From assembly GCA_025175895.1 (NCBI GenBank), contig CM045993.1, forward strand, positions 53,076,621-53,140,620: a stretch of DNA of 64,000 nucleotides, written 5' to 3'. The notes beneath the pieces were generated by a model that saw only the letters and a list, made by a program, of their open reading frames with translations, ran no database searches and was not told the origin of the DNA. Position numbers and translations under genes: made by a program. This document shows positions 11,972 through 23,213 of this stretch, piece after piece; positions within the stretch are counted from its first letter, which is position 1, and every line of letters begins with the position of its first letter. This DNA comes from Wurfbainia villosa (lineage: Eukaryota; Streptophyta; Magnoliopsida; Zingiberales; Zingiberaceae).

Positions 11972-12678
11972 GATAATTCCAAAGTTGATGGAGAATCAAC
12001 ATTCAGATCGGGATTGGTGGAAGAAGAGGAAGAAGTAGGAGAAGCCTCCACCTCTAGAATTGAGGGGTAGGAGATTAAAGCATCTACACCAGAGCAACCT
12101 CAAGAGGAACCATCAACCTCTGGTCGAGAAGATGAACAAGCTCAAGAGGCTTCCAATACATACCTAGGTAACTGAAACATATCAATTCGTAATAAAAATC
12201 ATATCATATGTTTTGAGTGTAGGGAATCCGAACACTACAAGAGTAAGTCTCCTAAAAGGGTCAACAAGACTCCACTGGCTCCAAAAGTCAAGAGTGTCGG
12301 TTCCCCAACACATAAAAGCAAGGAGGACATCATTTTCTTCAAGTGCCGACAATCGGGACACTACCGGAGTCAATGTCCTAGGGGGAAGAAAAAGACCCAA
12401 GAGGGAGCATCACAAGTAGGGGGAGCATTGAGACCTAACCCTAAGTTAAAATCTATTAATGCATCTTATTTAAGTTATAAACAAAAGCATGCTAAAAATA
12501 ATTTTAGCAATCTTGCAATTTATCATAAAGAGCATGCTAGGAATAGGGAGTATTGCTTAGGAGCTAAGATGGTCAACCTTAGGAATAAGGAGAAATTTGG
12601 GATTAATGTCCCTAAAAATATTTTACCAAGGGAAAGCATTAACAAAATTGAGGACCACCTAGGTTTTAACCCCAAATG
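11972..12678 (+). pseudogene. gag: Element G: gag, 3' part with zinc knuckles
   Basis: Continuation of the G gag after H. It reads VDGESTFRSGLVEEEEEVGEAS, then two knuckle-like blocks: CFECRESEHYKSKSP (about 12210-12250) and FFKCRQSGHYRSQCP (about 12335-12380). The second has lost its first cysteine (F for C) and the first has lost its final one. In-frame TAG/TGA stops occur near 12068 and 12173. A lysine/asparagine-rich tail follows until A cuts it at 12679. The rest of G should lie beyond the window. Confidence 0.78.
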
Positions 12679-14428
12679 TGTTGGGATGTATACTGAAAAG
12701 TCTATTCTTTGTATGAACATCTTTAGTTTTTAATTTAGAATCACATGATCATTGTTTTCATATTTATCGTTATGCATATTGTCTGATAGATTACATTGTA
12801 GATAACATGGTGTGTGGTGTCACACGGAAGATAATGTTATCAGTTCCTTGTAGAGTATAAGTAGAGGCTCACAACCGAGATGGTTTTGGACAACCCATTG
12901 GTATGGTTATAGTGTAGTTTGGTATTAGTTTATCTTGACCATAGAATTACATTAGTACACTTTGTGTGTATTGAGCAGGACCGACTTAAAGGTGATTCAA
13001 TTTATTGTTGAATACATAATTGAATCAGACCTCAGATATTATGGTGTATATGCTCTTAATCCCGATATAATAATGGGCACATGTACTTAGTATTTATTTC
13101 TTTGATTTACCAATGGACGAGATTTATAGATTAAATTGATAGGCTCAGTAAGTTGGGAAATGATATTATTTACATGGTGTATCGTTGATTATAGGAGGAA
13201 ACCGTGTCATATGTATTAGGATGATGATGTCCCCATGAGGAGCTCATAAGGATCATCATGTAAATCCTGCAGGTGGACTTGGTCCGGCATGATGATAAGG
13301 TTGAGTGGTACTACTCATGGAGTTAGATGTTGATTAATTAATCGTTAGTAAATTAATTAATTGACGGACATTCGAGATCTTAAATATGGAGAGATATTTG
13401 TACAATTAATATATGGAGCTCATATTTATTTATGAGGGTTGGTGAGGTAGATCAATGATAATCCTCTAGTGGAATGGATTATCATTAATGGATCGGATTT
13501 TATGTGGGCCGGATCCATTGGGTGTCCAAGATCCAACTCCTCCTTGGTTCATATTATAGCCTATTAAAAATCTCATGAAGCCTAGATCCAACGGACACGA
13601 TTAAAAGGAGGCTTGGGATAAATCTATATAAAGGAGGCCAAGGCTTTGGTGGCATCTATGAATTGAGGATTCTAGGGTTTGCTTCCAAATTATTGGGCGG
13701 CAAGATTAGAAGATGTTTAGGGTTTGGAATTGGCTTGGTCGGCGGCAAGAAGTGGAGGAGAGGTTTAAGGTTTTGTTTCCTCTCTTCCTAAGGTTTAGCC
13801 GGCATCTCTTCTCCTTCCCTAAGGGTCGGCGCTCCTTCCTTGAAGCTTGGCCGGCGGTTCTTCATCTTCAATCTTTGGTGCTCAACTCTTGGCCGGCGCC
13901 CAATCTTCCTCTCCCTCTCCTTTGCCGGCGGCAACAACTAAGTAAGGTGACTTGGTGGTCAACACTAGATAGGAGAAGAAGGGAGCTTTCATATTCCTTT
14001 TGTTCGGAGTGAGCAAAGAAGGGAAGAACATGATCTAGGAGGCTTCATCTCTTGGAGGATCGTTGCCCACACAACATCCAAGAGGAGGATAGGACATACA
14101 ATAGAATATCAAGATGTAAACAAGAGGTATAATCTTGTTTGTTTTGATTTAGTTTTTTTGTATATTATGTATGTGTATAATTTTCTTGGACCCCGAACAT
14201 AAACACAAAAATCGGCGATCCGTACATCATCTATTCCGTGGCTAATCGAGGAAAAGAGTTAAGTTGCTGGAACAATAAGTTTGTTCAAGAGACCACTCAA
14301 ATCGAATAGCATGATTATGGATCGGTTGCTTGGGTAATCCGTCTTCGTCAAGGATTAATTTTTTTAATCCAGGGACGTAGATAGGATCGCCATATCTGAG
14401 CGACCGAAGCGGGAAGCAATTTCCTACA
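12679..14428 (+). repeat. Element A: 5' LTR
   Basis: This 1.75-kb LTR starts TGTTGGGATG and ends TTCCTACA, two bases before the PBS. It is a divergent relative of the reverse complement of the H LTRs: the first 120 bases, the block around 12820-12960 and the last 250 bases match clearly. It lacks several hundred bases present in H. A TATA box lies at 13624-13633 (CTATATAAAG). The 99-codon frame at 13713-14012 lies in the transcribed LTR part and has no recognisable domain; I treat it as chance. Confidence 0.88.
13624..13633 (+). promoter_or_regulatory. TATA box of A LTR
   Basis: CTATATAAAG lies about 945 bp from the LTR start, in the same relative place as the H and F boxes. Transcription of A would begin some 30 bp downstream. 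Confidence 0.65.
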
Positions 14429-14430
14429 AG

Positions 14431-14443
14431 TGGTATCAAAGCC
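14431..14443 (+). other. Element A: primer binding site
   Basis: TGGTATCAAAGCC, two bases after the LTR. It differs from the perfect initiator-Met complement by one base (A for G), as also seen in E. Confidence 0.88.
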
Positions 14444-15484
14444 ACGGTTTTCGGTTTTGTGTGTTTAGGATTCAGTTACTTTTATGCACTTATCATATAT
14501 TATTTGTGTCGGATAATAGTAGGATGTGCGTAGGCTAACTTTTTGGTTGCAGGCATAAGATCCAACTATTATGGCCATATGTGTGTGTATGTGATTTGAT
14601 GTGTGTAATCGTAATATTATTTGAATCCTCGGGGTTGACGAGGCTAGTATTTAATTTTTGTAATTAAGTACGACAATGTTTAGCCACTCTTTTATTTTAG
14701 TTTGCTTTCGATCTAGATATCATGTACACTCCTTTGTGGAGTATAGGATCGATGGATATATATTAAAATAATTATTCTTGGTTCTGATCTCCGGATGGCT
14801 TGTACATGGTGTATGGAGGAGTGGACAAGGTGGTGACACGACGGGAGGCATATTGGAAAACAAAAGTCATAATAGTTGGAAAATATTTTTTTCATATTTA
14901 TTGCTTCTTATTTGATATGCATGTAATGTGCTAGGAAAATTTCTCAATTTTAAATTACTAAGTGGGAGAGGGATATTTTTTAAAAAAAAATCTCATGGCC
15001 TCCATTACAATTTGACATGTGATACAAACAAACTTGCGCGTCGGCTCTGAGTGCCTTCCTCCCCATCGGATGAGTTTGTTTTGCGGATCACAGAGTCAAA
15101 TATGGTTATAGGAAATTATTTAGGTGCGTGTGTACTTCCATATTGGAAGGCACATAATCCGAAATAATTACCTTGGTATCGAGTAATGGTGAACACTTAG
15201 ATGCAAATAAGAGTATCCTCCCCATCGGAGTCACTGCTTTTATTTATAGGGCCGAAGAGGAACCAACTATTAATTTTATTTGTCAAAAAGTAAGGTTTAT
15301 AGGATAATAAAATTAATGGGTAAAACCTCCTCTTACAAATGCAGAATTTGTATACGTCCACACTATCGTGGCATACGATATTCTCAGTGTTTTTAGGTGT
15401 TGGTTGATTTTAAAATTTTATTGTTTGAGGAATCAATAAATTTTTTGAAATCTAATGTTTGGACCTATGTGATTCTTAGGTTTT
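14444..15484 (+). other. Element A: non-coding 5' leader
   Basis: About 1 kb between PBS and gag, homologous to the leader of H. It carries an A run at 14980-14990 and no convincing reading frame. The region before gag has a TAG in the gag frame at about 15475, so the original start codon must lie downstream of it or has been lost. Confidence 0.8.
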
Positions 15485-16220
15485 AAAAAAAAAGACTTTC
15501 AACCCACTTGCTGTGATACTAAAGAAAAATAAACTTACTGGACCCAATTATGTTGATTGGAAGAGGAATCTAGATATTGTCTTGACTTCTGAGGAGTACA
15601 AGTATGTACTCTTCGAAGAGTGTCCTCCTAAGCCTACGTATGATTTTGGGGGAAAGGAGAAAGAGAGTTATAAGAAGTGGATAAAGGCTGATGAGATGAC
15701 ACGGTGTTACATTTTGGCTTTTATGTCAAATGTATTGCAACATCAACATCAAGCCATGCCCACTTCTTATGACACTATGCTCAATCTCAAGGAACTTTTC
15801 GGATACTAGAATCGAGCTGCTAGGCAAGAAGCCTTGAGGAACTTGATGACAACCACCATGTTCGAGGGAATACCCGTGAGGGATCATGTTCTCAAGATGA
15901 TGACTCATTTGAATGAGCTAGAAATCCTCGGAGCTGAGATTGATGGGGAAACCCAGGTTGATATCATTCTCCAATCTCTACCTAGGAGTTTTGAGTAGTT
16001 CCACCTAAATTACAACATGAATAAGAGGTTGTATTCGTTGGTGGAGCTTTTGACAGAACACCAGGCGGAAGAGGGACTTTTTCATCAGAGTGCTCAGGCT
16101 CAGGCCATGGTTGCTCAAAAGGTTTCTACTTCTAAGCCGAAAGGCAAGAAGAAGAAGAAACAAGGTGGAGAAAAGGTGGCGGGAGGATCTCAGGGAGGAG
16201 TAAAGAAGTCGAGAGGCAAG
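15485..16220 (+). pseudogene. gag: Element A: gag (UBN2-type), cut by B
   Basis: Copia Gag precursor. The conserved N-terminus (FNPLAVILKKNKLTGPNYVDW) is followed by a UBN2-like core with ILQSLPRSFE and FHLNYNMN, then a lysine-rich stretch (KPKGKKKKKQ) before the zinc knuckle. No ATG is preserved near the start; GTG at 15513 is the first usable triplet in the frame. TAG codons at 15807 and 15996 stand where H or the family have CAG. B interrupts the gene at 16221 just before the CCHC knuckle, which resumes at 25071. Confidence 0.85.
16216..16220. repeat. Target-site duplication of B, left copy
   Basis: The bases gcaag recur at 25066-25070 directly after the right end of B. Removing B restores the knuckle of A (KSRGK-CFTCK). 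Confidence 0.95.
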
Positions 16221-18086
16221 TGTAGGGAAATCTCGTATGCCAAATGGCATATGCGCAACGGAAAATAGGATCCCTTCCAAGTGATCCATGCGAAAGCAAA
16301 CTCGTATAAAATAAATTTCTCTAAACCAAACCTATCTTATAGGAGAGGATTACCTTTGTTGCGTGCCCTTGTTAATCCCGCTTTTCCTTTCGGTTTGTTG
16401 GATCTTTAGCACGTTCAAGTGTCCGTGCCTCTATACGTATCCACACGAGCACGCTCTTGTCTCACAAAAGGAAAACTAGAAGAGCTCTCCTTTACTTCTT
16501 GCTAGAGAAGTCCCTAAAGGAGAGGAAGAGAGGGAAAAGGAGAAAGGAAGAAGAAGACTCCTCTTCTTGCTAGCCTACACTCACAAACCCACACAACCAA
16601 AGCTTCCACCAAGCTTTCTCACAACCACAACACCCAAAAACTCACTATGGCCGGCCACTCCATGGAGCCTTTTATAGGGTTGGAAAAACCCTTCCACCTC
16701 CTTCACATTCAATGCAATCCATTGCATTGAGACACACTCAAAAAGGATTTGGCTTCCTTGTTTGGCCGGCCACTTAAGGAGACAAAACCATTTTGTTTCC
16801 TTCCACCTTAACTAGCTTTGGTGGATGCTTAGGTGGCATGCTTATGTGGCATTCTTATGTGGCATTCATGCATGTTGAATTAATCTTATTAATTCAATTA
16901 AGCTTATGTTATCATATTGAATTAATCTTATTAATTCAATTAAGCTTATGTTATCATATTGAATTAATCTTATTAAATCAATAAGGTAACATATTGAATT
17001 AATCTCATTAAATCAATTAGCTAAAATTCTCATTAAGCTTAAAGTCCAAACACCATTTTGTACTTAAGCTTATTCCCATATTATTCTAGTCAAACTAGAA
17101 TACTCTAATTCCTCTAATTATCATGCTCTTTGTGTGTGACCCTATAGGCTCTCATAACGTTGGCAGTGGACCTAAACTCTTTTAGATACACAAGCAATGA
17201 GCGACATCTAGCAATACATCATTGCTACCCAAGTTACGAGATAAGTCAAGATCCGACTAACCTTTTCGTGACTACTATAATATATGACCGTGTCCTTCTA
17301 TCCTTGATATCAGATTGATCAATGAGGCATAGACCGTGTCATCCTCGATCAATCTATGTGTTTCTTGATCCCTGAGTAAACTAACTCAAACAAATGAGCT
17401 CAATATCTCATATTGACTCATTCGAGCATGGCCATGCGTTTTAGTAGTTCTACTCAATCAAGGGGCCCACCGATATCACTCCCGTCATATGGAAGGGATA
17501 GATCCCATCTACATCACTCACATCCCTCCGCATAATTTGTTACATACCCAGTAATCGCCTTTATGGTCCACCTCACTACGGGTGACGCGTTTGTGATACC
17601 AAAGTACATAACTCCTTATGTAGGGAACCGTAGTGACTTCAGGTCTAAGGACTATTCATACCAATAGTCACATGAGAAAGTTTATGACACTCATATAACG
17701 ATCCATGAAACTTTCTCATGGCGGGTCAGTTCAGTATATATTCTCCAATATATACCCATGTGTCAACTCGATATCATATATCCATGACTTGTGAGATCAA
17801 GTCATCAATTGACCTACATGCTAGTCTTTATGTATTAATATTGCCTTTGCATATTAATACTCGACTAGGAACATTTAGGAAAGTGTTCTCTACAGCCTCT
17901 CATAATCAATTCTGCCAATTGATGTGCTGTAGATAAGAACCTACTTTTCTAGGGCATTATTATATTTAAATTAGCTAGCACAAGCAAGATGTAAATATAA
18001 TAACCAATCCTTTGCCTTTATAGAATATGATACAAAATGTTCCCTATTCAACCATCACATGATTGGTTCTAGGGCTTTAACTAACA
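16221..18086 (-). repeat. Element B: 3' LTR
   Basis: 1,866 bp, TG...CA ends intact (minus strand TGTTAG...CCTACA). The minus-strand TATA box is CCTATAAAAGG at about 16668-16678. Upstream of it, at 16870-17000, lies a tandem array with 42-bp spacing; each unit contains a 10-bp inverted repeat. The 72-codon frame at 17718-17936, also present in the other LTR, is not a gene. Compared with the other LTR this copy has a 12-bp extra segment near 16816. Confidence 0.95.
16870..17000. repeat. Palindromic tandem array in B 3' LTR
   Basis: Units repeat every 42 bp. Each has TTGAATTAAT, a three-base CTT loop and ATTAATTCAA: a perfect 10-bp inverted repeat at 16875-16897 and 16917-16939, a decayed one at about 16959-16981. 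A fourth partial unit follows. The same array is in the 5' LTR at about 23852-23990. It lies upstream of the TATA box in the sense of the element. Confidence 0.9.
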
Positions 18087-18096
18087 ATCTCCCACT
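18087..18096 (-). other. Element B: polypurine tract
   Basis: Minus strand AGTGGGAGAT directly beside the 3' LTR; the same decamer as in H. Confidence 0.88.
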
Positions 18097-18482
18097 AGCA
18101 CTAGTACCAATCACTATGATATCTAATACCTAGTGACCTAGTGTGACCATCATGCTTCCTCAGTGCCAAAGCCTTGGTCAATGGATCTGCGATGTTAGCT
18201 TCTGTCGGTACTCTGCATATCCTCACATCTCCTCTATCGATGATCTCTCGAATGAGATGGAAGCGCCGTAGTATGTGTTTGGTCCGCTGATGTGATCGAG
18301 GTTCCTTAGCCTGTGCAATAGCCCCATTGTTGTCACAATAGAGGTCTATTGGATCTGCAATGCTAGGAACTACCCCAAGTTCACTGATGAACTTGCATGA
18401 GCCAAACGACCTCCTTTTGCATCGGATGCGCAATATACTACCATTGTAGAATCAAGAAGCTGTGTCTGCTTGAACTCTTCCT
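18097..18482 (-). pseudogene. pol: Element B: RNase H
   Basis: C-terminal domain of pol. The frame 18433-18101 reads DLYCDNNGAIAQAKEPRSH, HILRRFHLIREI and NIADPLTKALA, all typical of copia RNase H. A disturbed stretch at 18420-18482 joins it out of frame to RT; the expected TMEAEY-type segment is missing or scrambled. The domain ends a few bases from the PPT, so B has no extra 3' ORF. Confidence 0.88.
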
Positions 18483-19718
18483 CACACTCCACCATTCAGG
18501 CAAAACACGTACCCCGATTGCGATCTATAGTCATCCTTGTCTGTTTGGAAGCTTGCATCACTGTAACCCTTTACAGTTAGCTCCTCAGTGCCTCCAAATA
18601 TCAGGAAATATTCTTTCGTTCTTCGTAAGTACTTAAGAATATTTTTGACTGCTATCCAGTGACTTTCACCTGGATCTGACTGGTATCTACTCGTCATGCT
18701 CAAAGCATACGAGATGTCAGGACGAGTACAAAGCATGGCGTACATGATAGACCCTATAGCTGATGCATAAGGGATCTTATCCATGCGATCTCTCTCCTCC
18801 TTAGAAGAGGGACATTGAGTCTTCGAAAGACTCACACCATGTGATAAAGGCAGAAACCCTTTCTTAGAATTTTGCATAGCAAAACGATCTAGCACTTTAT
18901 CAATGTATGTACTCTGACTTAGGCCAAGTAATCTTCTAGATCTATCTCTATAGATCTTGATGCCTAGAATATAGGCAGCTTCACCTAAGTCCTTCATCGA
19001 GAAACAATTCCCTAACCACATCTTCACAGACTGGAGTGAGGGAATATCATTTCCGATGAGAAGTATGTCATCTACATACAAGACAAGAAGTACAACTGTG
19101 CTCCCACTATTTCTCTTGTAGACACAAGGCTCATCTTCATTCTTGATGAAACCAAACTCTTTGATTGCATCATCGAATCGAAGATTCCAGCTTCGAGAGG
19201 CTTGCTTTAGTCCATAAATGGACCTTTGCAGTTTGCATACCTTTCCAGGATGCTTTGGATCTTCAAAACCCTCAGGTTGTGTCATGTACACATCCATTCA
19301 GAAAAGCGGTTTTGACATCCATCTGCCAGATCTCATAATCATGGTAGGCTGCAATAGCAAGTATGATCCGAATGGATTTAAGCATCGCAACTGGTGAAAA
19401 GGTTTCTTCATAGTTAATACCATGAATTTGTTTGAATCCTTTAGCCACCAATCTACCTTTATAGGTATGCTTATTACCATCCATGTCAGTCTTTACTTTA
19501 AAGACCCACTTACACCCAATGGGTTTTACCCCTTCAGGTGGATCAACCAAAGTCCATACTTGGTTAGTGTACATGGATTCCATTTGGATCTCATGGCCTC
19601 TAGCCATTTCTAATCTGGGCTCATCATAGCTTCTTGATAGGATGTAGGCTCGTCCAAGATCGACAAGCAATACCTCACCGTTGTCACCAAGAGAAAAGAA
19701 TATCTCTCGGGTTGGCAC
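18482..19718 (-). pseudogene. pol: Element B: reverse transcriptase
   Basis: RNA-dependent DNA polymerase. The upstream frame (19718-19272) holds VDPPEGVKPIGCKWVFK, TYKGRLVAKGF and WQMDVKTAFLNG. The downstream frame (19297-18482) holds DVYMTQPEGF, RSIYGLKQASRSWNLRFD and the palm motif VLYVDDILLIGND, with both aspartates present. Compared with I, 14 bp are missing between FLNG and DVYMTQ, which causes the frameshift. Otherwise the domain is complete. Confidence 0.92.
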
Positions 19719-20660
19719 GGATCCTATCAGATCTACGAAGAGGTTGGTCTACTTGAACAGGTGTTTGCTCCACAACTCTTTGGGCAACAAATTCCTCATC
19801 CACAACACTTTGTGGTGCCTGTTCATTTTCCATCGAAGCCTTAGTGTTATCATCATCTTGAACTTCTTCAAGATGAATTTTACTCCCACTAGTATTTCTA
19901 GAAATAAATTCTCTTTCTAGAAAGACAACATTTCTGGCAACAAACACCTTGCCAAGTGTGGGATTGTAAAAGTAATATCCCTTAGTTTCCTTGGGATATC
20001 CTACAAAATAACACTTATCTGATTTGGGTCCTAGTTTATCTGAGACTTGACGTCTAACGTAAGCTTCACAACCCCAAATCTTTATAAAAGACATTTTGGG
20101 ACTCTTCCCGGTCCATATCGTATATGGTGTCTTTTCTACGGCTTTTGATGGAACGCGATTAAGTGTGAAAGCGGCTGTCTCTAGAGCTAAACCCCAAAAG
20201 GAAGTAGGTAGATCAGTCTGGCTCATCATTGATCGTACCATATCTAATAGAGTACGATTTCTCCTCTCAGATACACCATTCCATTGTGGTGTTCCAGGGG
20301 GAGTGAGTTGGGATATTATCCCACACTCAGCCAGGTGATCACGAAACTCTTGACTAAGGTATTCACCACCTCGATCTGATCGAAGTAGCTTAATACGCTT
20401 ACCAAGTTGGTTTTGTACTTCATTCTTGAATTCTTTGAACTTTTCAAAGATTACGACTTATGTCTCATCAAATATAAGTAGCCAAATCTACTCATATCAT
20501 CAGTGAAAGTAATAAAGTACTTATAGCCTCCTCTGGCTTCGACATTGAAAGGGCCACATACATCAGTATGTATGAGTCCTAACAAATCCGTCGCTCTCTC
20601 GCCATGTCCACTAAATGGAGTTTTAGTCATCTTTCCTAAAAGACAAGACTGATACCTCAT
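19684..20660 (-). pseudogene. pol: Element B: integrase
   Basis: Integrase core and C-terminal region. In order: TDLLGLIHTDVCGPF and FITFTDDMSRFGYLYL (frame 20723-20451), then the second half with TPQWNGVSERRNRT and MVRSMMSQTDLP, and a C-terminal segment with CYFVGYPKETKGYYFY. PQWNG replaces the usual PQQNG; I has the same change, so it is a family trait. One base is lost near 20453 (after LMRHKS), and the frame changes again near 19700 at the join with RT. Confidence 0.9.
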
Positions 20661-22026
20661 ATGATTCAAAATCAAATGAGTCCAATAATCCATCTTTATG
20701 GAGTTGGGATATGCATTTTTCATTTATGTGACCTAGGCGATAGTGCGAAGATATGTTGTTCAAATCATTCGATTTGAACCTTGTATTTACGTTATAAATT
20801 GGGTTATCTAAATCTAGAACATAGAGACCATTCATAAGTGGTGCATTACAATAGAACATTTCATTTAAATAAATGGAACAACATTTGTCCTTTATTATAA
20901 AAGAAAAGTTTTTCTTGTCTAAACAAGATACAGAAATTATGTTCTTTGTTAATGCGGGTACATAGAAGCACTCCTCTAGTTCTAAGATAAGCCCAGTGGG
21001 CAAAGACAAAGAATATGTTCCTACAGCTACAGCAGCAACTTTTGCGCCATTGCCTACTCGTAGGTCCACTTCGCCCTTTGCCATTATTCTACTATTTCTC
21101 AGTCCCTGCACATTAGTACAAATGTGAGATGCACATCCGGTATCTAATACCCATGTAGAAGAAATAGATAGATTAACTTCTATAACGTGTATACCTGAGG
21201 CAGAAGTCCCACTTCTCTTGTTCTTTACTTCCTCAAGGTAGACTTTGCAGTTCCGCTTCCAGTGTCCAGTCTCACCGCAATGGAAGCAGTCCCCTTCCTT
21301 AGGTACTTTACCTTTACCCTTTGAAGTGGATGAATTGGCCTTGCCTTTGGCTTGGGTCTTACCCTTGCCTTTGCGCTTACCTTTGTCCTTCTTGACCATT
21401 AGTACATTACTAACTTTCTTCTTGAGATTTGGTTCAGCAGTTCTTAACATGCTGAGAATCTCAGGCAAAGGTTTATCAATTTCATTCATGTTATAATTCA
21501 TGACGAATTGATTGTATGCTTCCGGCAACGATTGCAGGATAACATCAGTTGCCAATTCTTGGCTCAGTGGAAAACCTAGTCTTTCAAGGTTCTCAACGTA
21601 CCCAATCATTTTGAGTACGTGAGTTCCTACAGGTGTTCCTTCTTGCATCTTGCATGCAAAAAGAGCCTTAGACACTTCAAAACGCTCGTGCCTAGCTTGT
21701 CCTTGATATAGTTGTTTCAAATGCTCAACCATATCATAGGCATCCATGTTCTCATGTTGCTTCTGAAGCTCAGAGTTTATGGTGGCAAGCATAAGGCATG
21801 ACACATCTAATGCGTCATCTTGATGCTTCTTATAAGCATCTTTTTCAGCACGAATGGCCGTAGGGGCGGGTATCTCAGGGGTAGACTGCTCTAGGACATA
21901 TAGTTTGCGTTCTTGCTTGAGGATAATCCTCAAGTTCCTATACCAGTCAAGAAAGTTTGCTCCATTGAGCTTGTCCTTCTCAAGGACAGATCGCAAGTTG
22001 AGGGGGTGTGTCGTGTTAGATGACAT
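20623..22026 (-). CDS. gag: Element B: gag, zinc knuckle, protease and pre-integrase (open, ends by frameshift)
   Basis: An open frame of 467 codons. It starts at the ATG at 22026, the same start as the homologue in I. Residues 1-220 are Gag: DUF4219-like LNGANFLDWYRNLR, then UBN2 with ILQSLPEAYNQFVMNYNMNE. A lysine/glycine-rich linker follows, then an intact CCHC knuckle (CFHCGETGHWKRNC, about 257-270) and an intact protease motif WVLDTGCASHIC (about 307-318), with VPALTKNIISVSCL and a GAG-pre-integrase ending YRLGHINE. It ends early: a 2-bp loss near 20640 shifts the frame before the integrase HHCC region. Gag and protease could be made, but not as a full polyprotein. Confidence 0.88.
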   Translation of the reverse strand: MSSNTTHPLNLRSVLEKDKLNGANFLDWYRNLRIILKQERKLYVLEQSTPEIPAPTAIRAEKDAYKKHQDDALDVSCLMLATINSELQKQHENMDAYDMVEHLKQLYQGQARHERFEVSKALFACKMQEGTPVGTHVLKMIGYVENLERLGFPLSQELATDVILQSLPEAYNQFVMNYNMNEIDKPLPEILSMLRTAEPNLKKKVSNVLMVKKDKGKRKGKGKTQAKGKANSSTSKGKGKVPKEGDCFHCGETGHWKRNCKVYLEEVKNKRSGTSASGIHVIEVNLSISSTWVLDTGCASHICTNVQGLRNSRIMAKGEVDLRVGNGAKVAAVAVGTYSLSLPTGLILELEECFYVPALTKNIISVSCLDKKNFSFIIKDKCCSIYLNEMFYCNAPLMNGLYVLDLDNPIYNVNTRFKSNDLNNISSHYRLGHINEKCISQLHKDGLLDSFDFESYEVSVLSFRKDD

Positions 22027-23213
22027 GGTGATCTACAACATTAAAATGCAAAGTTAAGTACCATACCTAAATCATTTAATTAGGCCTTTAATTAAATGAG
22101 GCTCCCACTAAATTCTCATAGCTACTATTTAGCTATAAATTTATATGGGATAAAGATCCACATCATAATTCGTCTTGAGTTAGCTTTGGCTAATCGCCCA
22201 AGACGTAGTATAATTAGGTAGGCAATCTTTTGCCAATTACATCTGATGTAACTCTTTAATAGCTTTGGTTAAGTTTTAGATTAGTTTAGTGTTTATTCCT
22301 AAACCAGCTTCCAGGCTGTGGCGAGGCACAGGGGCCTTCTTGGATATCGGAGCAATGACCACTTCTAAGACAAAGCTGATGTTCGGAAATCACACAAAAC
22401 TAATGTTAACACTTATGTTCAAAGCTAATATATGCCTCTACTTTCTTAACCAATTAAGAAAACACTTAATTAAGTCTTAACCAAGACTGATAGCGGGACA
22501 TCACGATTGTCCACTCGCACCCCTCCAAGATAAAATGCATTGCTTTGCTTTGGCAAACCCAATAACAAATGATCGAGGAAGTAGTGAGTACCAACTTTGG
22601 TAGGCATATCGTTTAGACTTATTAAGAAATAAACATGTATCATATACATATTAGCATACATCACATATAAGCTAAACTAATCATGCATCACATACAAGCT
22701 AAACTAACATGCATCACATACATATTAAACTAACGTGTCATGGTTATGGCCCTTATTCTACAATCTTCTCAAGCCAATGAAAAGATTGATTGGTCAACCT
22801 AGGGATAGCATCTTCTCCTAAGTGCTTCCTTTTGGTTGTCTTGTGTGTTGACTTCCTCCTTGTAACCTCATCTTCCAATGGACCCTCCATCTTTGTTTTG
22901 TACATTACAAAAGGAGAAATACTCGAGTTACATTCGAGTCTAAAACTAATTTTACAACAAGAATATTAGGAGAAAGGCACGACACGCAGGCCGTATTAAG
23001 AATTACAACACACAATCACAAACTTTTTGGGACTAGGCCATAACCATGCACCATGTCATTTTAACTTTTAAAAGACATTGGATATTTTATTATGTTTGAA
23101 AATTTGCTAATGCAATTATCAACTCATAATAAAATTTATCCTACTTCTATATCACATATAAAATAGAGAAAACCTATTTTTATACGATCTTTCGCAAGTG
23201 GCTCTAATACCAC
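22027..23213 (-). other. Element B: 5' leader with stem-loop, repeats and PBS
   Basis: A leader of about 1.2 kb. The PBS at 23201-23212 is, on the minus strand, TGGTATTAGAGC, one base off the initiator-Met match. At 22171-22205 the minus strand can form a nested stem-loop (CGTCTTG with CAAGACG outside, TTAGC-CAAA-GCTAA inside). At 22620-22735 a block of three to four units built on catcacatacaagctaaacta-like sequence repeats, in the place where I has its own repeats. Short frames here are not genes. Confidence 0.8.

Noticed and set aside
12428..12733. An independent 101-codon plus-strand gene.
   Set aside because: Bases 12428-12678 continue the Gag tail of G in frame; the rest runs into the A LTR, so the ORF end is an artefact of insertion.
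17718..17936. A 72-codon frame present identically in both B LTRs (also 24697-24915).
   Set aside because: Identity follows from LTR duplication. No domain, no conservation argument, and it is antisense to the element.
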